Assembly: GCA_032622095.1 (NCBI GenBank)
Contig: CP136061.1
Coordinates: 22,694,991-22,758,990 of the forward strand
Reading direction: 5' to 3'
DNA length: 64,000 bases
Source of the DNA: Siphonodentalium dalli
Lineage: Eukaryota > Mollusca > Scaphopoda > Gadilida > Siphonodentaliidae
Shown: positions 28,601-40,700 of the stretch, one piece after another
Layout: every line of letters begins with the position of its first letter
Numbering within the stretch: the stretch's first letter is position 1
The notes under the pieces: generated by a model
The model's input: the letters and a program-made list of their open reading frames with translations, nothing else
Told to the model about the DNA's origin: nothing
Database searches by the model: none
Program-made: the position numbers and the translations under genes

Positions 28601-31600
28601 ATCAAAGGTATACATAGAAGAGTTCTCAAACACACCGGGACCTTGTTTAAAAACTTTTCTCTATGAAGTGCCACCGAAACAGCGATCTGATTCAGATGCA
28701 GAGTATACGCACATTTTTCCGTTACACGGGCATGACATAAAGGACAGACGGAAAGTTCGTAAAGACGCACAATCAGCTTGCGGCAAGTTTTCTTCAGCAC
28801 TGGTTGAAAATCTCAAAAGCAGGTTCACTGACAATGAGGACGCTGAAGTGTTGACAGGTTTGACAACAATTTTCGATCCTGCATCCAAACCTAGGCAGAT
28901 AGCAAATGCAATTCCTAAACTACTAACATTCAGACAACGGACTGATAAGGATATTACACTGGAAGATCTTACATCAAGTATAGAAACATTTCGAAGTATG
29001 TGTAAGGGTTAAGTATGTGTAAGGGTTAAGTATGTGTAAGGGTTAAGTGTGTGTAAGGGTTAAGTATGTGTAAGGGTTAAGTATGTGTAAGGGTTAAGTG
29101 TGTGTAAGGGTTAAGAAAGATATGAACGACATCGATGATCTTGTTCAGTTTGACAAAGAAAGGATACATATCCTACAATTTTAGACTTTGCAGAAACACT
29201 ATATTGTGTACCAGTGTCGACTGTGGAATGTGAGAGGGCCTTCTCGTACCAAAATTTAATCAAAGATAAACGGCAAAACAGACTTTATGTTCCACATTTA
29301 AACTTGTTAATGAAAATTGCAATTGCATGAAGGCCCTCCAATGTTAGATTTTAATTTTGGTAAATCATTTAATAAATGGGCAGATGTAAAATCTCGCAGA
29401 ATTTTTAATGTTTGATAATTAATATTGTTCTCATTGTTGTTATTTTATCTACCAGAACCTGTTATATTATATTAGAATAAATATTTGAGTTAATTAGCTT
29501 GTGTTGTTCTTTGAATATATTTAAATCAAAGTGGCTCCAAAAATATGGGTTGAAAAAACTGTGGCTCAAGTAATTGAAAAGTGGCTAAAAAAAATCACAA
29601 GTGGCTAAGGTGGTGGCTGAAGAAATTTTTTGGGCCAGTGTAAACACTGGACTGACATACCGCTACAGCGCTGCCACCACTGGAACCTCCTGCTGTGTGT
29701 GACGTGTTGTGTGGATTGAGAACAGCCGCTTTGGAGTTAGTGAAGCTGGACGCGCTGATACACATATCTTCACACGCGGTCTTCCCGATAATTCTTCCAC
29801 CTGCAGTCAGTAAAATGGTTCATTCTCGGATTGTTTAATTTCCCAACATATTTAGAGATAGAATGTATCTCCTATATACGTTTTATAAAATTTCTGGGGT
29901 AAACAAAATATAAATATGAATCGAAGACGCTTGTCCTGAAACGCTTCTATCAATTAATATTCAGTCGAACTCAGATAGATATAGAGTTATCCCGCTTTCT
30001 ACGCTCCGTGTGTCTCCATGAGCCAAAGAAATTAATATCCCAAATTTATTGTATGTATTATACCAGAAAATTCGAAATAAAATCATTATTAAAGACATAT
30101 TATGGGCTTGTTCGGGTGCGTAGAACTGACAAGTTAGTACTCAGGTGCTATGTCAACTGTGGGAATGTATCATTTTACTTTCATCGCCAAAAAACTCAAA
30201 GAAATCGACCGTACCACTCCATAGAAATCATCATCTGAACTAAATATTTACATCTCGATTCGGGACGCAACAATCATTTTCGCCACCAAGAGTCATTGCA
30301 TTTAATTAATATAGAAGAATGACGATTTGTGATGTAAATTTGATTAATATTCGTAAAAATAACTACCTTAACCCTTTCAGTGCCAGGGGCCGATCTCATC
30401 GGCCCTAATTCACGGTCTGTAAAATCGGCCCTAAAAAAATTAAAAAATAAATTATTTTTTTTAGATTTGTTTGGTTGAATTTTTTTTAGGTATGCTTAAG
30501 CATGCTATAGCGAATTTAAAAACAAACTGGATAAAACCTTAGGGGCATGTTATAACTAAGAACTATCACCAAGTATTCATAGTAATAATTTTGATGCCCA
30601 TGAAAAACGTAAGATTCCCTGGCACTAAACCTGCAAAATACTGAAAGAGCTAAAGAATATAATTTTGTTTTATTAAAATTGTAAAAAATTGTAAAAAATA
30701 ATAACAAATGATGAAAAACTGTTAGGCCAATGCATTCTCTTATATATGCGAGGCGATCTGTGGTCGACTCGCATATATAAGAGAATGCATTGGCACAGGG
30801 TATATGGGTTGATACAAAAATCGGACCTGGCACTCAAAGGGTTAAGCAAGATTATTCTCCATTTCTATTTTTCAACCAACCGGAGTGTATCACATTACTT
30901 TAATTGATAGAAGCGTTTCCGTACATACACAACTTGTTATATATGAAGTGATAGACCGTCTTTAAATATGTTCCTACTAGAGTTTTTGACAACGGTGACT
31001 TCCGTTACATACATTTATATTCCTTATTTTGTATCTCGGTCAAACAAAGAGTATTGTAGGGTGTCCAGAAGACACCACTCCGAAACACTGGAACACCCAG
31101 TCGATCACGCATGTCTTACTTGCGCCGTGTACCATCGTTGCTATAGTATAGCGCTTTCTATTGACAAACTCTGTGACGCGTTTAGCGTGTCACCTGACAC
31201 GATTGGACACGTTAGGTGTGTCGCATGATACGTTTTCTGTGTCACATGACATATTTTCTGTGTGATTTGACGCGCTTTCTGTGCACAACTTTTCATGTCG
31301 TTTGACGGTAAAGTTTTTCAGTGTAAGGTATGTGATCGATCATTCTCACCTGCGTCGAGTATCCTCGTTACTATGGTAGCATCTATCTCGGGTGTGTACC
31401 CTTCTAGAATCTTCGATCCGTTCATCATTGGCACCCCAGCTACGGGTACATTATCCTTGATCCCGAGTTTTTTACCTTCCAGTTTACCCGTCTCCGCACC
31501 TTTTACGTCACACATCCAGTACCTGTTGTATTCATATAGGAAAGTTGCAGTTTTGTCGTTAAGCACCTCCCAAATAGTGGCAAATACCAAACTCTTCCAC

Positions 31601-31736
31601 TTGTTATGCATAACCTATATAGACGATAATAAAGGGGGAAGTTGCTGTTTTTTTTCTCTCTCTCGCGCTCTCTCGCGCTCTCTATCTATCTATCTATCTC
31701 TCTACCCCCTCTCTCTCCCTCTATATCTATCTCCCT

Positions 31737-31767
<31 letters not shown>

Positions 31768-34700
31768 TCTTTCTTAGCAACCTGATGCCAATTAGACAAT
31801 ATGGGCGCTGCCAAAATTAGAGTTTTCGCCTATATTCGCCTGTCTTGGTAAACCACACACAATCCTCAGAGAACTATCGCCCGGACATCCAACAGTGTAT
31901 TTATATAGGTGCATCGCTCGTCTAATAGAGACCTTTCGCAAACTAAGTATTATGGTCACGGATTGAATACATTGTCCTAGTAAGGTGGACGCCATTACAA
32001 CTTACATACGATGGTTAACCCTTTACCCAACATAACGGCCCTGTGCCAATGCATTCTCTTATATATGCGAGTCGACCATAGGTCGCCTCTCATATATAAG
32101 AGAATGCATTGGCTTAACACATATTAAAAATGATCAAATTGTCGAAGAATGTAGAAAATATTATAAGAAAAAATGTTAAAAAACTTTTTTAGGCCAATGC
32201 ATTCTCTTATATATGCGCGGCGACCTATGGTCGACTCGCATATATAAGAGAATGCATTGGCACAGGGCATAACTGTAACCATCACAATGTGGTCAATGAA
32301 CCGGTTCCAAAGATATCCATATTTGTATGGTGTTATTGAGACAGACCGAAGATATTTTAGGCTGTTGAAGCTTTATTTGGGCGTTTTTGGCCGGTTTGTT
32401 GGGTAAAGGGTTAATTGGTGAGACGGCATATATACGCTCCACTATATTTTATGGAAAAAAGTAATGTGTGTCTGTTTCAGATCCCACGTTCCTGTACAAC
32501 ACACGGATAATGTTAGAGCGTCCCCAAGCAAGACCGGTGACACATCCACCCTTGACACATTTGTACAGTACATAATTAAATAGTGTGGGGTATATTTCGT
32601 CTGACATGAGAACCCCCCGTGCGTAAAGATCGAATTGTTTTGACACTGGCAGGATATTATCCATATCCGTAATCGTAATCATGATTTTGTGAAAGGTCTC
32701 TATTATGATAGTATCAGTCGCGTCACAAACTGGACGCTCATCATATTGAGATATTTGAATACGCTGTGTTCTTATATATAGATCCAGACCAGATATATTA
32801 ATGGCTTCGGTGGCAACATCAACAAAACGGTTTGTCCCATTTCTGTGCTTTTGTGTTAGTTTTGTCCTTGTAGCATGTCTGTTAAAAATAATAGTGGGTG
32901 TACCAGACTGAATGTGTCCGTCTGCCCATCTGTCCGTCTATCTGTAATTCGTCCGCACAGATATATATCGATATGCATGGAGGTTAGCCATCGGGAGTGC
33001 TTTTAAAAGAGTTCCAACGTGACGCTGTTTGCATTTTCCGTTATATATATAGAGTAATCATTCTTTGTTTATTTATTTAGAAAACTTCAGCAATGAGCCA
33101 TAGGGTCTCAATGAAATGTTTAATGGAGTGGCCATCACATGTGTTTTAATGTAGTGACCATCACAAGTGTGTTAATGGAGTGGCCATCGCAAGTGTTTTA
33201 ATGGAGTGGCCATCACATGTGTTTAATTGAGAATGAATGAATAATTTATTGGATAAGGCATGTAGACATATACATCTAGCATTTATAAAATACAAGGTGA
33301 ACAATAGAAATACAAATACAGTGTACACACAGAATCCGGGCGGTGATGTGACCTAATGGCCGTCTTCCCATTATCGCCCAGGCAAAAATTAAAGGCATCA
33401 GTTTGTTTCTGTTCAGCAGCTCTCGTCAATATACTTGTGGTGTGTTCAAATGAAGTACGATTTAGAAAGGCTAATTTATAAGGTATACCATCTCAATCGC
33501 AAGTCATGTCTATATCTTTATAAGTTAAACTAAATATTGAGAGTGAAACAGTGTGATGTACAATTCATATCAGTTCAGGGGAGAGTCATGCATGCGTTGT
33601 TGTACCTTCTCAACAAGTTACATTTCTAAATGTTTGCATATATATACATAATGTTGCAAAGATAAACTAAAATATGTACGTATATACTGGCGTGAATACA
33701 AGGTACATGTGAGAGAGCTAGATTCGTAGACAATATTCAGGGAAGGGGTTGTGTATTTTATAGCGCAGTTTAACAGGGAAATTCGCGATAGTACGTTATA
33801 GTAATGTGTATTAATAAAATAGTGTGATAATAATAAAATAATAAAATCTATAAATGTGACATAAGAGGAATTTATGCATTCAAATGTATATTATGACACA
33901 TAATTCGTGGGGGTTTGTGGTGTAATAGTACGAACACTTAATTTGTGTCTATTAAGTTTTATTATTTATTGATTTGTGCAGTCAGGGATTTTCACAGTTG
34001 ACTTTACTCTACTTTTATAGTTCTCAAGATAACCATCTGCTATAAGTCGTTTAAACGTAACTCTTGGACCAGAATATGTTATGGGGCGGCAACGAATTCA
34101 GGCAGTTGGGATTTGGTGAAGTGGCAATAGCTCAGTATAGTTGGTCGTATGTGTCTTATGTGCAAGATCACTTGGCGAGAAGCCCTGCCAGTCCAGAAGA
34201 GTATCTAAAAAGTGAGGCAGTAGTCCATTTTTTCCAGTCGTATGCGATAAGGGATGCTTTCAGTGAGTATAGGTTACGAACTTTAAATATTTTACTTCGT
34301 TTAAATAGTGGTTCCGTGTGGGAATTAAATTTGGCATTATTTATCAGCCCTTTTTCTGTAATTTGAATAATTTTTCAATATCTGCACATGTCGAGACACC
34401 CCAAACTTCAATTCCATAGGATAGTTTGCTATGTATAAGAGAGTCATATATGCGTTCTAATCCGTTTCTTGGAAGAAAGCTTTTTTTATATTTAGACAAT
34501 GTATAGTTTTACGTCGGAGATAGTCAGTGTGATACTTGAATTCCAGGTTTTCGTCTAAGTGAATACCGAGAAATTTGAAAGATGAATCGCCCACCAAAGC
34601 ACTTACATGTTGGATACATTGCTCATTTAATTTCAGTTTGTTACGAACAAGATAGCTCCTGTCAGATTTGGCGTTAAATATCATATACATCGACTTTGCA

Positions 34701-37700
34701 TTTAGAACGAGTTTGTCTGCAGTACACCATTGGAAAATGTTGTATAGTTCAGTGTTTGCGTCACGGAAGAGCTTCTCAGTGTCAGGATTGGACGTATATG
34801 CAGTTGTATCGTCTGCAAAAGACAGCATGTTGAAATTTGTAGCATTTGGCATGTCATTTACATATATTAAAAAGAGTATCGGTCCAAGTATTGAGCCTTG
34901 TGACACTCCAATGGAAACATCTTTATAATCTTATTTTCCCCCAGAATGATCTACATATTGCTTTCTGTTGGTTATATAGCTTCTGAAAAAATTGTTAACT
35001 ATTCCCCGGATCCCATAGTGTTTCATTTTACTCAATAGGATATTGTGATCTATCGTATCGAAGGCTTTTGAAAAATCTAAGAATAATGCCATTTATCTTT
35101 AGTTTTTTATCATTCATTTCGCCGATGTAATTTAGGAGTTTCAGGATAGGGTGAATACTGGAGTGGTGCTTTCTAAAGCCAAATTGCATTGGGTTTAATA
35201 TGTTCTTTTTCTCCAAGAAATCTGTCAATCTTCTGCAAGTAGCTTTTTCTAATATCTTAGAGAATACGGTGGCCATCACATGTGTTTTAGTGGAGTGGCC
35301 ATCACATGTGTTTAATGGAGTGGCCATCACACGTGTTTAATGGGGTGGTCATCACATGTGTTTAATGGAGTGGCCATCACATGTGTTTTAATGGAGTGGC
35401 CATCACATGTGTTTTAATGGAGTGGCCATCACATGTGTTTTAGTGGAGTGGCAATCACATGTGTTTTAATGGAGTGGCCATCACATGTGTTTTAGTGGAG
35501 TGGCAATCACACGTGTTTTAATGGAGTGGCCATCACACGTGTTTCAATGGAGCGGCCATCACATGTGTTTTAACGGAGTGGCAATCACATGCGTTTTAAT
35601 GGAGTGGCCATCACATGTGTTTTAATGGAGTGGCCATCACATGTGTTTTAATGGAGTGGCCGTCACATGTGTTTTGATGGAGTGGCCATCCCATGTGTTT
35701 TAATGGAGTGACCATCACATGTTTTAATGGAGTGGCCATCACATGTGTTTTAATGGAGTGGTCATCACATGTGTTTTAATGGAGTGGCCATCACATGTGT
35801 TTTAATAGAGTGGCCATCACATGTGTTTCAATTGAGTGGCCATCACAAGTGTTTAATGGAGTGGGCATCACATGTGTTTTAATGGAGTGGGCATCACATG
35901 TGTTTTAATGGAGTGGCCATCACATGCGTTTTAATGGAGTGGGCATCACATGTGTTTTAATGGAGTGTGCATCACATGTGTTTTAATGGAGTGGGCATCA
36001 CATGTATTTTAGTGGAGTGGCCATCACATGTGTTTTAATGGAGTGGGCATCACATGTGTTCTAATGGAGTGACCATCACATGTGTTTTAATGGAGTGGCC
36101 ATCACATTTGTTTTAATGGAGTGGCCATCACATGTGTTTTAATGGAGTGGCCATCACATGTGTTTTAATGGAGTGGCCATCACATGTGTTTAATGGACTG
36201 GGCATCACATGTGTTTTAATGGAGTGGGCATCACATGTGTTTTAATGGAGTGGCCATCACATGTGTTTTAATGGAGTGGCCATCACATGTGTTTTAATGG
36301 AGTGGCCATCACATGTGTTTTCAATAAAGTGTTGGTTGCGTTGTCGCATTTTCTCTGTTAGAGTTATCCTACTTTCTTTAGTTTAATGTGTGTTCCGCTA
36401 TGCCAATGAGTGTATTTGAGCAACACAGACTACAGCCGTAGCCGGCTAGGCATGCGCAGTAGAAAGCTACAGAAAGCTACAGCCGGCCACAGCTGGTGGT
36501 CACTAACTATTGTACCGCTACTCCGAACTTGGAATGTGGTTGATGGATAATATTATACCGGCATAATGTTGGCATTATGTTGCTATATCAATTCACCAAT
36601 GGTCTTCCTCGCTGCAGCAATCACATTTGAAGCAATTAACATTCGTACTAAGTCCATGCCTCCATAAATCTGATATTTAAAAGGTATGATATGTGATTAT
36701 ATCGCGTTCTCTAAATCGGCATATGCAAACAAGATATAATTATATATATTTTTACGAAATAAGTTTAATTATTCACCAAACAATAAATATATCATAGATA
36801 TAAAATATCTAGTTTGATGCCAACACAATGGGAATGACAATTATGTGTCCCCAGGGAGCAGTATTAAAAAAATATCTCCCCGATAAGAAATTCTCCTATC
36901 AGAGTCGGAGTACAATGTTTAGTGATAGACTGATAGTCGCCATTCATTTCCCTGGACGCTGTAGCTTCCTACTGCGCATGTCTTATAAGTCACAGTCGGC
37001 TACAGCTTTTTTGCTCAAATACACTCCACGTTTCAATTTGGCAGTGTAGGGATATAACATCACCGCCGTGGGAACCTCCTGTTTTTCTTTTAGTTTGTAT
37101 GTCCCTGTCCAGTAGAAGCTAGTCGTGTGACATAGTATGACAGCCATATCGTAGCCCAATGTTTATTCAAACTCTAAGATGCCCGTTACTTCGTTAAATA
37201 TCACTTTTACGAAATATACTTGAAAGTTTTGGTGGGTTTGGGATTCAATTTTACAAAGTCAGCCCAAAGTTTCACCCAAGGGGGCTTATCCCATACATCA
37301 ATTTTTCAATTTATTGTTTAACTAATCGTCTTCTATTTACATACAGAGTAATATAATTAATAATTCAATTAATCTAAATTATTACATGGCACATATGCGT
37401 GGTGTACATTTAGAGATATAGGTAGCCATTGGCCAAATATAAATACATCTATGTGTATAATGTGTATATCATAATGATTTGAGTGCAACAAAGCTAGTCA
37501 TTAAATTTGTTTGTTAGTTTGAAATTGAGGGGGGTTCAGATAAAAAATATGGCCGTCGATATATTCATATTTAAAGATACCCGTTCGATTGGGAATAATA
37601 AAGTACTGACAAAGTGATGTTTTGATTTGTTTGTGTCATGCTCACCATGCGTTGTGGGTGTTTTCCTTGGGGTCTGGTGGTGACCCGGAAGTTCTCGGAT

Positions 37701-40700
37701 ACTTGACCTCCAGATGATAGTCGTTCATCTCTGCCACTCGCTGGTATTCTGTCATTGTGTGCTGGAAAATTCCTGCAATTAAATGGATGGACATGTATTA
37801 GGACGACGCGAAGCTTCGGTTCGATCATAGGATTTGAATATTGTTCCCTTCTTGGCGTTCTTGTGGCAATCAGCAAACCTCGTCAGATCCCGTACCCATT
37901 CGGCAAACCTCGTCAGATTCCGTACCGTTTCCGACTCGGTTTTAGTACAACGCCATGATTGATTCGAACTATACAGCGTTATATTAGAAGGGTCAAGGAC
38001 AGGTGCGTCGTTTGTATTTAGTTGTATTCCGACAATTCGTGGGTAGGAAAACATGTAGAATTAAAGTCGAATTAAAGGGGTATTGTACACTATATCTGGC
38101 CAATTTTGGGACCATCTCCTTTTATACTCAACAGAATATATGCACCAAATGAATGAATTTGAGCCATGGATGAGTGCAAAATACACTCATTTACCGTACC
38201 AAATTCATTGATTTGTTGCATATTTTCTGTTGAGTATAAATGGAGATGGTCCCACAAATGGCCGGATTTAGTGTACAGTACCCCTTTAAGCATTATATAA
38301 TATATAAAATATCTATATGAAATTACCGCAATTTAATTTTGTAGGCACTACAAATTGCACAATTGTTGCGAGGTGACACCAATTGCACGTCGTTATGCCG
38401 TGTCAGACCATAATAACAGACACCGTGAATCGGTGCTATCAATGGCATTCGATTCGGATGCTTGGTCCATGTATGTTTCCGGATATTTTCAGACTATAGA
38501 TACTTCCCAGAAGATGATGCCTACGCAGAATGAGGTCCCCAGATGGCGAATATGGTGAAGCTAGCCTGCTGTGTGTGATAGCATCACTAAATTCACCATC
38601 TGGGGACCTCATTCTGCGAACCACAGACACACTATTTCAAGGCTTGCAATTGTGACCAAACTAGGGGCGGGACACCCTTCAATCACCCCCTGTTGCCACG
38701 TTATAGTTGTCTCGAAGTATCTCATTTACCCTTGCTCAACATCACACCGTCACCACAAACACAAAAGATGAAGTGATGTCTTAAACGGACATGGCTAATT
38801 CGAACCTCCAAAGTTTGTCTACTTAATTCGGAGGGACTGATACGATATGTCGATAACTACGCAAAATGTTGATATACCGGCCGCATATGCTCTGCAAATC
38901 ACTTGCCAAAGTCACAGCAGCCATTTTCCAGCCCTTTTCAATTTATCGCCATGCAGAAGTCAGACAAACGCTCTTTATTTCTACCATATCAGGAACAGAC
39001 TAATACGGAACGTTCTTTTCTGCCCCATGCATGTCGTGCGAATGGCTGTCTTTGTTGGGGGCCCAAACACCGTGTCCATTACTTCAATGCATCTTTGTGA
39101 GGGGTTGCAGAATGTTGGTAGAAAGGTAGTTCAGATATTTATCGATTTATTTCGATACCGGGACAAATTCTAAAGCGAATAATATTATGTGTATTTTGGA
39201 GCGCAACCCGCCATGTGGCTTTAAAGGCACGGGCGGCGCTCATTGCAGAAATATTCATATTTGTTCAAATCGCCATCAACAGAAGGAATATTAAAATATA
39301 TATAGTTTTGTTCATATTCCAAACATAATCAGCGCGTAAATCGTATATTGTCGTTAAGACATACGATAGAATACGTGAACAAAGAACATGCTCGTGTTAC
39401 AGAAGTTTTGCTTCAGTTTACATAAAACAGCGCAATTCTATTGGTTAATCACACACAAATGATATAAACGCTCTTTATTATTTCCATATCAGGAAAACAG
39501 TAACAAATAACGCTCTTTATGTTTACCATATACGGATCTAAACAAAAGCCAGATTCTTTAACGTTTTATGCTTTTGTTTACATAATAAAGGAAAACCATT
39601 TGACAATAACATACTGTTTATGCCACATTTCTGATTGGTATAAGAACAAAGTCTGTCTATGTTTTACTATTATTTCTGTTTATGGCGGTTTTTGACGGAG
39701 ATGAATATTTTAACAGCATACCCACCGCCAACGTCGCCAGTATACCTTTAAATTGCACAAATCAACAAAACCAGCCTCCATCGTGGACATACAAGTTTGA
39801 AAAGCAAAGTAGCGTTCAGACCAATTACTCAATTACTTAACGCTCTTTGTCGTGGATATTCTAAATGCATGTCGATCACATATATGCTCCCAAAAGAATA
39901 ATATTGATTATATTTGGAATAACGTGTGGTTGTTTAGCTAACGCACAATAGTGGTTACTGTTAACAGAGACCAGAAATTTTATTTAAATTTCGTCACAAA
40001 TAAACGTTAATTATAGACTCATTATTGCTTATAATTATGTAATAAAACAATAAAAACAAATTAATCTGGGACATTTTACGTTCAGAGCATAGCTATGGGA
40101 ACACCCTAATGATCTCTATCGCTATATGGTATCGCCCGAATGGACTGTTCTAAAAATAGAACAAATAAGTGTTCCATTTAATCATCAGTTTATAAGAAAA
40201 TATTCGAAATAAAATCCACATTAATTGATAGAAGCGTTTCTGGACATGGGTGTTCAATTCATATTTATTATGTTATACCCAAGAAACTGTTTCAGAATTG
40301 TTATATGAAGAGATAATCCATCTTTAAAATATTATTATGATTTTATTGTCCAAATGGATTTGATCTCATATTTAGTGCGACTATGTCACTTTAATCAATT
40401 TCTACACTTAACCATCATTGATGAATAGTTATCCCATAGGCAATGTTCAGATAATAAGTTTAACCCTTTTCTATACTAAAGCATCATTGATGAGTAGTTA
40501 TCCCATAGGAAATGTTCAGATAATAAGTTTAACCCTTTCTATACTAAAGCATCATTGAAGAGTAGTTATTCCACAGGAAATGTTCAGATAATAAGTTTAA
40601 CCCGTTCTATACTAAAGCATCATTGAAGAGTAGTTATCCCATAGTAAATGTTCACATAATAAGTTTAACCCTTCCTATACTAAAGCATCATTGATGAGTA

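Larger units (their letters stand above)
26025..29330 (+). pseudogene. hAT-superfamily transposase, broken
   Basis: Exon 1 (26025-26429) starts [12 protein letters not shown] and carries a zinc-finger-like [11 protein letters not shown]...NMFVSG segment typical of hAT-derived proteins related to ZNF862. A frameshift near 26385 and an intron (26430-26871, gtatgc...tttcag) precede [28 protein letters not shown] (about 27200) holds the expected first catalytic Asp, and [11 protein letters not shown] and CIAHRLNL follow. The 239-codon block at 28293-29012 contains [31 protein letters not shown] near the end is the hAT dimerisation segment. Breaks: several frameshifts and stops, a 657-bp MITE at 27393-28049 and a 17-bp repeat expansion at 28997-29115. 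No function remains as a single protein. Confidence 0.9.

Noticed and set aside
28997..29115. Interstitial telomere repeat (gggttaa words)
   Set aside because: The unit is 17 bp (gtatgtgtaagggttaa), not a run of TTAGGG, and it lies inside a transposase reading frame.
31295..31777. 160-codon plus-strand open frame with a Leu/Ser-rich end
   Set aside because: It is antisense to amidase exon 3 and runs into a CT microsatellite. The minus-strand exon has a clear family motif.
34064..34366. Plus-strand 100-codon open frame
   Set aside because: It is antisense to the C-terminal tail of the minus-strand LINE, whose frames show clear reverse transcriptase motifs.
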